DNA of 23,990 bases, taken from SZUA-181 sp964601765. Its GTDB lineage: Bacteria > Pseudomonadota > Zetaproteobacteria > Mariprofundales > Mariprofundaceae. Shown here one piece after another: positions 1-7,056 of this stretch (position 1 is its first letter; each line of letters opens with the position of its first letter). The position numbers and the translations under genes are program-made. Below the pieces are notes generated by a model that made no database searches, had not been told where the DNA came from, and saw only the letters and a program-made list of their open reading frames with translations. The stretch covers positions 1 to 23,990 of the forward strand of contig CAZROR010000021.1 in assembly GCA_964601765.1 (NCBI GenBank), written 5' to 3'.

Positions 1-70
1 GTATCGGATCATGATTCTTCACGGTTGGCGCTATCTACAATAGGCCTTGCTTCCTTTCCCTTGAAGCTCG

Positions 71-84
71 TATATGCTTGGCCA
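71..84 (+). promoter_or_regulatory. Putative gshA -10 element, leaderless layout
   Basis: TATGCT lies at 73-78, followed by exactly 6 nt and then the ATG at 85, so a transcript starting about 7 nt past the -10 would begin at the start codon. No Shine-Dalgarno sequence precedes the ATG. A TTGCTT at 47-52 could be a -35, but its spacing to TATGCT is 20 bp (18 bp to the overlapping TATATG at 71-76), so the assignment is tentative. The same TATGCT hexamer is found before secA and glnE in this window. Confidence 0.4.
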
Positions 85-1434
85 ATGCCATCGGATGTCC
101 TTACCTCCACCGAGCAACTGGCCGCATATTTTGCGGCCGGTTGCAAGCCGCGGGCGGCATGGCGCATCGGCACCGAGCACGAGAAAATCGGCTTTTGCGT
201 GGATACGCTCAGGCCCATCCCGTATGACGGCAAGCGCAGCATCCGCCGCGTGCTGGAGCTGCTCGCCACCGAGGGCTGGCAGCTTGCATACGAGGGGAAT
301 CTTCCGATTGCACTGAAGCGCGGCGAGGCCTCCATCACGCTGGAGCCCGGCGGCCAGCTCGAGCTATCCGGCGCACCACTTGCAAGCCTGCACGACACCT
401 GCCAGGAGGTTGGCACCCACCTGCATGCACTGCAGCTTGCCACCGAGGCCCTGGGCGTTGGTTTTCTCGGCCTTGGCTTTCAGCCGAAATGGCGGCGTGA
501 GGATATCCCCTGGATGCCCAAGCAGCGTTACGCGGTCATGCGCCGCTATATGCCGAAGGTAGGCGAACACGGGCTGGACATGATGCTGCGCACGGCCACC
601 GTGCAGGTGAATCTCGACTTTTCCTCGGAAGCCGACATGGCCGCCAAGCTGCGCGTCGGCTACTGCCTGCAGCCGCTTGTCACCGCTCTGTTCGCTGCCT
701 CGCCATTCGTGAATGGTGTACCCAGCGGATATGCCTCCTACCGTGCCCACTGCTGGCTGGATACCGATCCGGCACGGACCGGCACGCCAGCCATGATTTT
801 CGCGAACAATTTCGGCTTCGAGCAATACGCCGAATGGGCACTGGACGCCCCGATGTATTTCATTATTCGCGACGGTCGCTATATCGATTGTGCAGGTCAG
901 CGCTTCCGCGACTTTCTCACCGGCCGACTGCCAGCCCTACCAGGCGAGTATCCGACGCTGGCCGACTGGGAACTGCACCTGACCACCGTCTATCCGGATG
1001 TGCGACTGAAGCGTTACATCGAAATGCGTGGCGCCGATGCCGGCCCCAGGCCCTGGATATGCGCTCTGCCGGCCTTGTGGAAGGGGCTTCTATATGACGA
1101 AACATCGCTGCAACAATGTCGGGCGTGGATTGCCGACTGGAGCTTCGATGAGGTCTGCGCCCTGCGCCGGGCCGTGCCAAAAACAGCGCTGCAGACCCCC
1201 TTCCGTGATACAACCGTGCAGGCACTGTGCGAGGCCATGCTGGATATCGCCCGCAGCGGCCTGACACGCCTGCATGTCGTGAATACTGCCGGACAGGATG
1301 AAGCGGTGTTCCTCAGGCCACTGGAAGAAGCCGTGGCTACAGGAAAAACACAGGCTGCACTCTGGCTTGCCGCCTATGAGGGCCGCTGGCAACGAAACAT
1401 CGACCCCATCTTTGCAGAGGCGAGCCATTTCTGA
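85..1434 (+). CDS. gshA: Glutamate-cysteine ligase, plant-type (GCS2 family)
   Basis: Catalyses ATP-dependent joining of L-glutamate and L-cysteine to gamma-glutamylcysteine, the first step of glutathione synthesis, in the cytoplasm. The 449-residue protein carries the family's N-terminal signature RIGTEHEKIGF near residues 27-37, which includes acidic metal-binding positions, and matches the family over its full length with conserved blocks such as MLRTATVQVNLDF and YIEMRGADAG. This is the plant/alphaproteobacterial/xanthomonad type, not the enterobacterial GshA. The frame stays open upstream to a TTG at 25, but the ATG at 85 is chosen because family similarity begins just after it and a -10-like hexamer sits 6 nt upstream. 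No gshB is nearby. It precedes folD by 36 bp on the same strand. Confidence 0.93.
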   Translation: MPSDVLTSTEQLAAYFAAGCKPRAAWRIGTEHEKIGFCVDTLRPIPYDGKRSIRRVLELLATEGWQLAYEGNLPIALKRGEASITLEPGGQLELSGAPLASLHDTCQEVGTHLHALQLATEALGVGFLGLGFQPKWRREDIPWMPKQRYAVMRRYMPKVGEHGLDMMLRTATVQVNLDFSSEADMAAKLRVGYCLQPLVTALFAASPFVNGVPSGYASYRAHCWLDTDPARTGTPAMIFANNFGFEQYAEWALDAPMYFIIRDGRYIDCAGQRFRDFLTGRLPALPGEYPTLADWELHLTTVYPDVRLKRYIEMRGADAGPRPWICALPALWKGLLYDETSLQQCRAWIADWSFDEVCALRRAVPKTALQTPFRDTTVQALCEAMLDIARSGLTRLHVVNTAGQDEAVFLRPLEEAVATGKTQAALWLAAYEGRWQRNIDPIFAEASHF

Positions 1435-1463
1435 TTTACGCCTCACCGCCTTCCTGCAACAAT
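1435..1463 (+). promoter_or_regulatory. Putative folD promoter, leaderless layout
   Basis: TTTACG at 1435-1440, starting just after the gshA stop, and AACAAT at 1458-1463 are separated by 17 bp. Each matches four of six consensus positions. The ATG at 1471 lies 7 nt after the -10, so the predicted transcript starts at or next to the start codon, and no Shine-Dalgarno sequence is present. Assigned by eye only. Confidence 0.4.
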
Positions 1464-1470
1464 CCGGCAC

Positions 1471-2334
1471 ATGAGCGCGCGCATTCTCGACGGCAAGGCC
1501 ATCTCCAGGCGGATGCGTGCCGGCATGCGCGATGAGGTGGCCGGGCTGGCCGCCGCGCACGGCCGCGCGCCGGGGCTTGCCGTCATCCTGGTTGGAGAAA
1601 ACCCGGCCTCGCAGGTCTATGTCCGCAACAAAAAACGGGCCTGCGCCGATGTCGGCATCGTATCGTTTTCCCATGAGCTGGAGTCATCCACCAGCCAGCA
1701 GCACCTGCTTGGCCTGGTTGCCGAGCTCAATGCCGACCCCCATGTTGACGGCATTCTCGTGCAACTGCCCCTGCCCGGTCATATCGATCCGGAGGCCATC
1801 ATCGAGGCCATCGACCCGGCCAAGGATGTGGATGGCTTCCACCCGTACAACATCGGCCGGCTGGCCGCCCGCATCCCGGCCCTGCGCCCATGTACGCCGC
1901 TCGGCTGCATGCGGCTGCTTGCCGAAACCGGCGCTGACCTGTACGGCATGGAGGCAGTCGTGGTCGGCGCTTCCAACATCGTCGGCCGGCCGATGGGGCT
2001 AGAGCTGCTGCTGGCCGGCTGTACGGTGACAACCGTACACCGCTTCACGCGCGACACCGCCGCACACATCCACCGTGCCGACATCGTCGTGGCGGCAGCC
2101 GGTAAGCCGGGGCTTGTGAAGGGGGAATGGATCAGGCCCGGCGCCATCGTGCTCGATGTTGGCATCACGCGCGGGCCGGATGGCCGTCTGGTTGGTGATG
2201 TCGAATTCGAGCCCGCCAGCGAGCGGGCCGGCTGGATCACGCCGGTACCCGGCGGGGTCGGGCCGATGACGATCACCATGCTGTTGCACAACACGATCAA
2301 CGCCTTCCGCCACCGCATGGGGGAGCCATCCTGA
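1471..2334 (+). CDS. folD: Bifunctional methylene-THF dehydrogenase / methenyl-THF cyclohydrolase
   Basis: Interconverts 5,10-methylene-THF, 5,10-methenyl-THF and 10-formyl-THF using NADP, supplying one-carbon units in the cytosol. The 287-residue protein aligns with E. coli FolD almost position for position: the catalytic Lys of YVRNKKRAC falls at residue 54, and VQLPLP and DVDGFHPYN (Asp121) follow. The nucleotide-binding segment VVGASNIVGRPMG and the C-terminal PVPGGVGPMTI block are also intact. It heads the glycine cleavage cluster, which makes FolD's substrate. Its last codons overlap the proposed start of gcvT. No Shine-Dalgarno sequence precedes the ATG. Confidence 0.97.
   Translation: MSARILDGKAISRRMRAGMRDEVAGLAAAHGRAPGLAVILVGENPASQVYVRNKKRACADVGIVSFSHELESSTSQQHLLGLVAELNADPHVDGILVQLPLPGHIDPEAIIEAIDPAKDVDGFHPYNIGRLAARIPALRPCTPLGCMRLLAETGADLYGMEAVVVGASNIVGRPMGLELLLAGCTVTTVHRFTRDTAAHIHRADIVVAAAGKPGLVKGEWIRPGAIVLDVGITRGPDGRLVGDVEFEPASERAGWITPVPGGVGPMTITMLLHNTINAFRHRMGEPS
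2319..2333 (+). promoter_or_regulatory. Ribosome binding site deciding a non-canonical gcvT start
   Basis: GGGGGAG at 2319-2325, inside the end of folD, lies 5 nt before CTG at 2331. That CTG overlaps the folD TGA stop (2332-2334) in the manner of the usual ATGA coupling. The spacing is ideal for CTG; the flanking in-frame ATC codons at 2328 and 2334 have 2 and 8 nt. No ATG, GTG or TTG is in frame between here and GTG at 2370. Confidence 0.5.
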
Positions 2335-3431
2335 TCCCGCCGGCCCATACCCCGCTTCACGACGAACACGTGCGACTTGGCGGCAGAATGGTGCCGTTCG
2401 CAGGCTTCGAGATGCCCGTCCAGTATGCAGACGGCGCACTTGCCGAATACCGCACCGTACGCGAAGGCGGGGCCGGGCTGTTCGACATCTCGCATATGGG
2501 CCAGGTGCGCGTGCGGGGTACAGACGCGCTCGCCTTCCTGCAATATGTCACGACCAACGATGTTGCACGCCTTGTGGATGGCCAGGTGCAGTATTCGGTC
2601 CTGCTGAACGATACCGGTACGTTCATCGACGACATCACCACCTACCGGATATCCGCCATCGAGTATTACCTCTGTGTCAACGCCGCCAACCGGCAGCGGG
2701 ACGTAGCACACCTGCAACAGCAGGCTGCGGCCTTCGATGTGACGATTGTGGATGAATCGACAGAAACCGCCCTGCTTGCCCTGCAAGGGGAGGCGGCGCA
2801 GGCCATCCTGCAGGCAAAAACTGCTGTGAACCTGGATGATATCGGCTATTACCACTTCCGGCAGGCAACGTTCTGCGGCGGCACGGCCCTGGCCTCGCGC
2901 ACCGGTTATACGGGAGAGGACGGCTTCGAGATCTACTTGCCCGCTGCTGCCGCGACTACCGTCTGGCGGGCACTGATTGATGGCGGGGCCACGCCTGTAG
3001 GGCTTGCTGCGCGCGACATGCTGCGTACCGAAATGGGCTACGCTCTCTATGGCCACGAAATCAGTGAGGCGGTGACCCCGGTCGAGGCGGGGCTTATGTG
3101 GATCACCCGACTCGAGAAGGGTGAGTTTATCGGCAGGGATGCCGTGGCGCGGCGCAGGGCCGAAGGACCGAGGCAGCGCCTCATCGGCCTGAAGCTGGCC
3201 GGCCGCGGTATCCCCCGCGCGCACTACTCTGTGATACACAATGGCAGGCAGGTGGGAGAGGTTACCTCCGGTATGTTCTCACCACTGGCTGGCTGTGGTG
3301 TAGCATTGGCCTATGTGGAGCCGGCGGCAGCCGGGGCTGAAGGACTCACCGTGGATATCCGCGGCCGGCATGTGCCCGCCGAATGCGTGAAACCGCCCTT
3401 TGTTCGCAGTAGGGTTCGCAGACAAAAATAG
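2331..3431 (+). CDS. gcvT: Glycine cleavage system aminomethyltransferase (T protein), probable CTG start
   Basis: T protein transfers the aminomethyl carbon from lipoylated GcvH to tetrahydrofolate, releasing ammonia and forming 5,10-methylene-THF. The family N-terminus (TPL, then EHVRLGGRMVPFAGFEMPV) is encoded from about 2349. Further blocks include LFDISHMGQ, TGYTGEDGFEIY and GLAARDMLRTEMGYALYGHE, followed by the C-terminal barrel domain. Starting at CTG 2331 gives 366 residues, close to E. coli GcvT (364). The first canonical start codon, GTG at 2370, would remove the conserved TPLHDEH and has no good ribosome site. The CTG has a strong one and overlaps the folD stop. The protein identity is secure; only the start codon is inferred. 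A sequencing error at an ATC codon (ATC for ATG) is the alternative. Confidence 0.93.
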   Translation: MIPPAHTPLHDEHVRLGGRMVPFAGFEMPVQYADGALAEYRTVREGGAGLFDISHMGQVRVRGTDALAFLQYVTTNDVARLVDGQVQYSVLLNDTGTFIDDITTYRISAIEYYLCVNAANRQRDVAHLQQQAAAFDVTIVDESTETALLALQGEAAQAILQAKTAVNLDDIGYYHFRQATFCGGTALASRTGYTGEDGFEIYLPAAAATTVWRALIDGGATPVGLAARDMLRTEMGYALYGHEISEAVTPVEAGLMWITRLEKGEFIGRDAVARRRAEGPRQRLIGLKLAGRGIPRAHYSVIHNGRQVGEVTSGMFSPLAGCGVALAYVEPAAAGAEGLTVDIRGRHVPAECVKPPFVRSRVRRQK

Positions 3432-3510
3432 ATACCGCAAAGTCACCAAGACACAAAGAAAGATGTGATGGGCATACTTCTTTGCTGTTTCTGCGACAGA
3501 CCTGGGGAGT
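3432..3510. repeat. Degenerate dispersed inverted repeat between gcvT and gcvH
   Basis: The gap contains a purine-rich arm (ACCGCAAAG, AAGACAC, AAAGAAAG) at about 3433-3463 and a partly complementary arm (CTTCTTTGCTG, then TTTCTGCG) at about 3477-3496. It resembles the CGCAAAGACGCAAAG-type intergenic repeats scattered in many bacterial genomes. The arms pair imperfectly. Membership of a repeat family is recalled from general knowledge and was not searched. Confidence 0.4.
3504..3509 (+). promoter_or_regulatory. Ribosome binding site fixing the gcvH start
   Basis: GGGGAG lies 5 nt before the ATG at 3515. The reading frame extends further upstream, but this site and the family N-terminus select the ATG at 3515. 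Confidence 0.75.
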
Positions 3511-3514
3511 AAAC

Positions 3515-3895
3515 ATGGGTATTCCGGCTGAATTGAAATACACGAAGGAACACGAATGGCTATGCCTGGAGGGTGATGAGGCTGTTTTCGGCATCAGCGA
3601 TCACGCCCAGGAGGCGCTGGGAGACATCGTGTTCGTTGAGCTGCCGGAGGTCAGCCGGAGCTTCGAGGCTGAAGAGTCCATCGCCATCGTCGAATCAGTC
3701 AAGGCAGTGTCTGATGTCTATGCCCCGGCAGCCGGGGAAATCATTGCCGTCAACGAGGCGCTCGAGACCTCGCCTGAGCTGGTCAACAAAGACCCGTATG
3801 GCGAAGGCTGGATTGCCAGAATGCGGCTGTCCGATCCGGGCGGGCTTCCCGGCCTCATGGATGCCGAGGCCTACGCCGCCTACCTCGAAGAATAG
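3515..3895 (+). CDS. gcvH: Glycine cleavage system H protein
   Basis: Lipoyl carrier protein that shuttles the methylamine intermediate between the P, T and L proteins. The 126-residue product has the typical start (KYTKEHEWL) and the lipoylation motif ESVKAVSDVYAP, with the modified Lys at residue 63. The C-terminal VNKDPYGEGWIARM block is also typical. The start is chosen by the ribosome site and family length; an upstream in-frame extension would add unmatched residues. It sits 83 bp after gcvT and 87 bp before gcvPA, looser spacing than elsewhere in the cluster. Confidence 0.97.
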   Translation: MGIPAELKYTKEHEWLCLEGDEAVFGISDHAQEALGDIVFVELPEVSRSFEAEESIAIVESVKAVSDVYAPAAGEIIAVNEALETSPELVNKDPYGEGWIARMRLSDPGGLPGLMDAEAYAAYLEE

Positions 3896-3982
3896 GCAAT
3901 CAGGAGTCAGGCCTTGACCTGCGCATATCGTTACCTGCGCGTCAGCCGGTTTGTATCAATTAAAGACCCTTTTGGTGGTTGA
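3896..3982 (+). other. gcvH-gcvPA intergenic gap
   Basis: This 87-bp gap has a GGTGG at 3974-3978, 4 nt before the gcvPA ATG, that may serve as a weak ribosome site. A TTGACC at 3914-3919 resembles a -35 box, but no matching -10 lies 16-18 bp downstream. No hairpin with a T-tract and no reading frame were found. Confidence 0.3.
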
Positions 3983-5311
3983 ATGAGATTCCTGCCACAC
4001 ACGGATGCCGACCGCCATGCCATGCTAGACCGTATCGGTGTGGACGACATGCGTGCCCTGTTCAACGACATCCCGGCTGCCTTCCATATCGTGCCGGGCA
4101 GCCTGAAGCTGCCGCCGGCCCTGCACGAGGCCGGCATCATCCGCAAGTTCACGGCTGCGGCCGAGGTGAACAGGCATGCCGGCAACACACGCTGCTTCCT
4201 GGGCGGCGGCACCTACCACCATTTCATTCCAGCCGTCGTGGACTATGTCATTTCACGTGGTGAGTTCCTGACCGCCTACACCCCGTATCAGCCGGAAATC
4301 AGCCAGGGCACGCTGCAGGCTCTGTTCGAGTTCCAGACCATGACTGCCCGCCTGCTGGGCATGGAGGTAGCCAACGCCTCGATGTATGACGCAGCCACGG
4401 CGGTGGCCGAGGCTGCCCTGATGGCGCGGCGCATCACGCGGCGGCAGAAGGTGGTGCTGGCGAGTGGCCTGAACCCGCGTTACCGGGCAGTGACGCGCAA
4501 CTATCTTTCACGCCTGCCCGGCGAGACCATCACGGCACCAGGCACGGACACCCTGGCCACCGCCGTGGATGGCAAAACCGCCTGTATCATCGTGCAGAAT
4601 CCGGACTTTTACGGCACGCTCCACGAACTCGCCCCCGTACGCGCGGCCTGCGATACGGTGGGGGCGCTGCTCGTCATCGCCTTTTCGGACGCCACGGCAT
4701 TCGGCCTCGTGCGTCCACCCGGCGATGATGGCGCCGATATCGCCGTGGGCTCGGGCCAGGCGCTTGGCATCCCGATGGCCTACGGCGGCCCGCATATCGG
4801 CCTGTTTGCTACACGACAGCGGCACATCCGCCAGATGCCGGGCCGGGTCTGCGGCATGACGGAGGATGCGGAAGGCCGACGCGGTTTCGTGCTGACGCTG
4901 TCCACACGCGAGCAGCACATCCGCCGCGCGCGCGCAACATCGAACATCTGCTCGAATCAGGGGCTTATGTGCACAGCCGTGGCTACCTATATGGCATTGC
5001 TCGGCGATACAGGTCTGAGGGCCGTGGCCGAACGCTCCGCGACGGCACTCGACCGGCTGGTTGCGGGCCTGCCTGCCGGGGTGAAGGCGGCCCGTGGCGC
5101 GCATTACAACGAAACCGTGCTGAGCTTTGCCGACAAGGCCGCGCGCGACCGCTTCCTGCGTAACAGCGAAACAGCCCGCATCTTTGCCGGTATCCCGCTG
5201 GAGCGCCTGGAACCGGACGCAGAGCCCCGGCACCTGCTCGTGGCCACAACCGAAATGATCGAGGCGGCGGATGTCGATGAATACCTGCGCCTGCTGGAGG
5301 CCTCCCTGTGA
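3983..5311 (+). CDS. gcvPA: Glycine dehydrogenase (decarboxylating) subunit 1
   Basis: N-terminal half of the two-subunit P protein, which decarboxylates glycine with pyridoxal phosphate and passes the aminomethyl group to lipoyl-GcvH. The 442-residue protein has the family blocks FLGGGTYHHFIP, YTPYQPEISQGTLQALFEFQT and GMEVANASMYDAATA, plus the mid-region AYGGPHIGLFA. The PLP lysine lies in the partner subunit. Its TGA overlaps the gcvPB GTG by 4 nt, so the two subunits are probably translationally coupled and made in equal amounts. Many Gammaproteobacteria encode a single fused GcvP; the split form here is normal for other lineages. Confidence 0.97.
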   Translation: MRFLPHTDADRHAMLDRIGVDDMRALFNDIPAAFHIVPGSLKLPPALHEAGIIRKFTAAAEVNRHAGNTRCFLGGGTYHHFIPAVVDYVISRGEFLTAYTPYQPEISQGTLQALFEFQTMTARLLGMEVANASMYDAATAVAEAALMARRITRRQKVVLASGLNPRYRAVTRNYLSRLPGETITAPGTDTLATAVDGKTACIIVQNPDFYGTLHELAPVRAACDTVGALLVIAFSDATAFGLVRPPGDDGADIAVGSGQALGIPMAYGGPHIGLFATRQRHIRQMPGRVCGMTEDAEGRRGFVLTLSTREQHIRRARATSNICSNQGLMCTAVATYMALLGDTGLRAVAERSATALDRLVAGLPAGVKAARGAHYNETVLSFADKAARDRFLRNSETARIFAGIPLERLEPDAEPRHLLVATTEMIEAADVDEYLRLLEASL

Positions 5312-6801
5312 GTGGCTTTTCCGGCACCAGTGGCCTGCAACATGAAGAGCCGCTGATCTTCGAGCAGCCACGACAGCGCCAGGAGGCCATACACCTGCCC
5401 GGCGTTCAGGCGGAGACACCATCAGCACTTGCGACATTCATGCGCCGGGTACCGGCCGGCATTCCGCAGTGCTCCGAACCGGAGGCTGTGCGCCACTTCG
5501 TACGCCTCTCCCAATGGAACCACAGCATCGAAACCGGTTTCTACCCACTCGGCTCCTGCACGATGAAATACAACCCGCGCGTGCACGAGGCTATTACCCG
5601 CCTGCCGGGGCTCGCCTGGCTCCACCCCGATCAGCCCGACGATACTGTACAGGGCATGCTGGTGCTGCTGCATGAGTTGCAGACATGGCTCGGAGAAATC
5701 ACGGGACTGCCGCATGTCAGCCTGCAACCCGCGGCTGGCGCACATGGCGAGCTGACCGGCCTGATGATCATACGCGCGGCACTGGATGCGCGTGGTGAGG
5801 GTCAACGCTGCAAGGTGCTCGTGCCGGACTCGGCGCACGGCACGAATCCGGCGAGTGCGGCGCTTTGCGGACTGGAACCGGTGGAAATTGCATCGGGCCC
5901 GGACGGGCGCGTTGACCTCGCGCAGCTGACATCACACCTGGATGAAGATACCGCGGCGCTGATGCTGACGAACCCGAATACGGCCGGTGTGTTTGAAACG
6001 GATATTGCAGAAATCTGCCGTCTTGTGCATGCCGCGGGTGGCTTCGTTTACGGCGACGGGGCTAACCTGAATGCCCTGACCGGCATAGCGCGGCCCGGCG
6101 ACATGGGCGTGGATTGTCTGCACATCAACGTGCACAAGACATTCTCCACGCCGCATGGCGGTGGCGGCCCGGGTGCAGGCCCACTGGCCGTGAACGATGC
6201 ACTTGCCTCCTTCCTGCCCGTGCCGCGCATCGAAAAGACTGCTGATGGCTACCGCCTCGTGCACACCGATGCGCAGTCCATCGGCCCCGTGCTCGGCAGC
6301 ATCGGGCAGACCGGTGTGCTGCTCAGGGCCGCGGCCTACATCGCAGCCTTCGGGCGCGAGCACCTGCACCGCATCGCCGAGGATGCCGTGCTCAACGCCA
6401 ACTACGTACTGGCGCGCCTGAAGGATGCCTATCACGTGCCCTTCCCCGGCCTGTGCAAGCACGAGTGCCTGCTCACCGATGAGATACAGAACCGCCATGG
6501 TGTCAAAACGCTTGATATCGCCAAACGCCTGATCGATTACGGCTTTCATCCGATGACCGTGTACTTCCCGCTGATCGTGCACGGGGCCATGCTGATCGAG
6601 CCGACGGAGAGTGAATCGAAGGCCACGCTGGACGCCTTCTGCGATGCCATGCTCGATATTGCCGCCGAGGTGGAGCACGGCGATGTACAGAAGATGCTCG
6701 ATGCGCCCGTCAGGCCCATTCGCAGGCGGCTTGACGAAACGCAGGCCGCACGCAGGCCCGTGCTCGTTTATCCCGGAACCAATCAGGATACGCCCGACTA
6801 G
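5308..6801 (+). CDS. gcvPB: Glycine dehydrogenase (decarboxylating) subunit 2
   Basis: C-terminal half of the P protein, carrying the PLP-binding lysine. The 497-residue protein contains HINVHKTFSTPHGGGGPG with the Schiff-base Lys at residue 277. It also has ETGFYPLGSCTMKYNP near 75-90 and DSAHGTNPASAA near 174-185. The GTG start overlaps the gcvPA stop (GTGA). Its TAG stop shares CTAG with the stop codon of the convergent small gene on the other strand. It is the last gene of the folD-gcv cluster. The L protein gene is not in the window, as is common because lipoamide dehydrogenase is shared with other complexes. Confidence 0.97.
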   Translation: MSGFSGTSGLQHEEPLIFEQPRQRQEAIHLPGVQAETPSALATFMRRVPAGIPQCSEPEAVRHFVRLSQWNHSIETGFYPLGSCTMKYNPRVHEAITRLPGLAWLHPDQPDDTVQGMLVLLHELQTWLGEITGLPHVSLQPAAGAHGELTGLMIIRAALDARGEGQRCKVLVPDSAHGTNPASAALCGLEPVEIASGPDGRVDLAQLTSHLDEDTAALMLTNPNTAGVFETDIAEICRLVHAAGGFVYGDGANLNALTGIARPGDMGVDCLHINVHKTFSTPHGGGGPGAGPLAVNDALASFLPVPRIEKTADGYRLVHTDAQSIGPVLGSIGQTGVLLRAAAYIAAFGREHLHRIAEDAVLNANYVLARLKDAYHVPFPGLCKHECLLTDEIQNRHGVKTLDIAKRLIDYGFHPMTVYFPLIVHGAMLIEPTESESKATLDAFCDAMLDIAAEVEHGDVQKMLDAPVRPIRRRLDETQAARRPVLVYPGTNQDTPD

Positions 6802-7022
6802 GCCGGCTCGATCGATGCGACATCCGACAGATTGAGCACGATGTCCTTCCCCGCATCCAGGCGGAAGCGCCCCCATTCCACGCCGATTTCCACCCACCAG
6901 TCGAGCGGCACGGCACGCACCTCGTGGGCGTTGCCATGCTCATCGACATATTCGATGCGGCAGAGGCAGGCTGTGACGATGGCAGCCTCCAGCATGTCGT
7001 GCATCGTACAGGACATGGGCAT
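6798..7022 (-). CDS. Small Rof/YaeO-like protein (putative Rho-binding antiterminator)
   Basis: A 74-residue protein whose N-terminus (MPMSCTMHDMLEAA) and closing segment (DIVLNLSDVASIEPA) resemble the Rof/YaeO family, small SH3/Sm-like proteins that bind Rho and inhibit termination. The family typically shows a Cys/Asp motif followed by Leu-Glu and then a beta-barrel with a basic/hydrophobic strand order, which fits here. Support for it being real: it fills the gap between two genes almost exactly, its stop overlaps the gcvPB stop in CTAG, and a -10-like TAGGCT sits 6 nt before its ATG. It diverges from the aminotransferase. The family assignment is by pattern recognition only; it could otherwise be an unrelated small barrel protein. 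Confidence 0.55.
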   Translation of the reverse strand: MPMSCTMHDMLEAAIVTACLCRIEYVDEHGNAHEVRAVPLDWWVEIGVEWGRFRLDAGKDIVLNLSDVASIEPA

Positions 7023-7028
7023 GGGCCA

Positions 7029-7050
7029 AGCCTAGACAACGGGCTAGACT
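7029..7050. promoter_or_regulatory. Overlapping divergent -10 elements, rof-like gene and aminotransferase
   Basis: Only 34 bp separate the two divergent start codons. On the minus strand TAGGCT (7034 down to 7029) is 6 nt before the ATG at 7022. On the plus strand TAGACT (7045-7050) is 6 nt before the ATG at 7057. Neither gene has a Shine-Dalgarno sequence. Any -35 box would lie at the far edge of the gap or inside the opposite gene, and no good -35 match is visible. Confidence 0.4.
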
Positions 7051-7056
7051 CCGGCC

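Noticed and set aside
25..84. TTG start giving gshA a 20-residue N-terminal extension
   Set aside because: The extension has no family similarity or ribosome site, and the putative -10 box lies within it.
2370..2372. GTG as the gcvT start
   Set aside because: It would remove the conserved TPLHDEH segment and lacks an upstream ribosome site, while a strong one exists for CTG 2331.
1779..3239. A 486-codon minus-strand open frame across folD and gcvT
   Set aside because: It is the complement of two conserved genes, shows low-complexity Ser/Arg/Pro composition and no recognisable domain.
3896..3982. Glycine riboswitch before gcvPA
   Set aside because: The 87-bp gap is too short for a tandem glycine aptamer and shows no matching stems.
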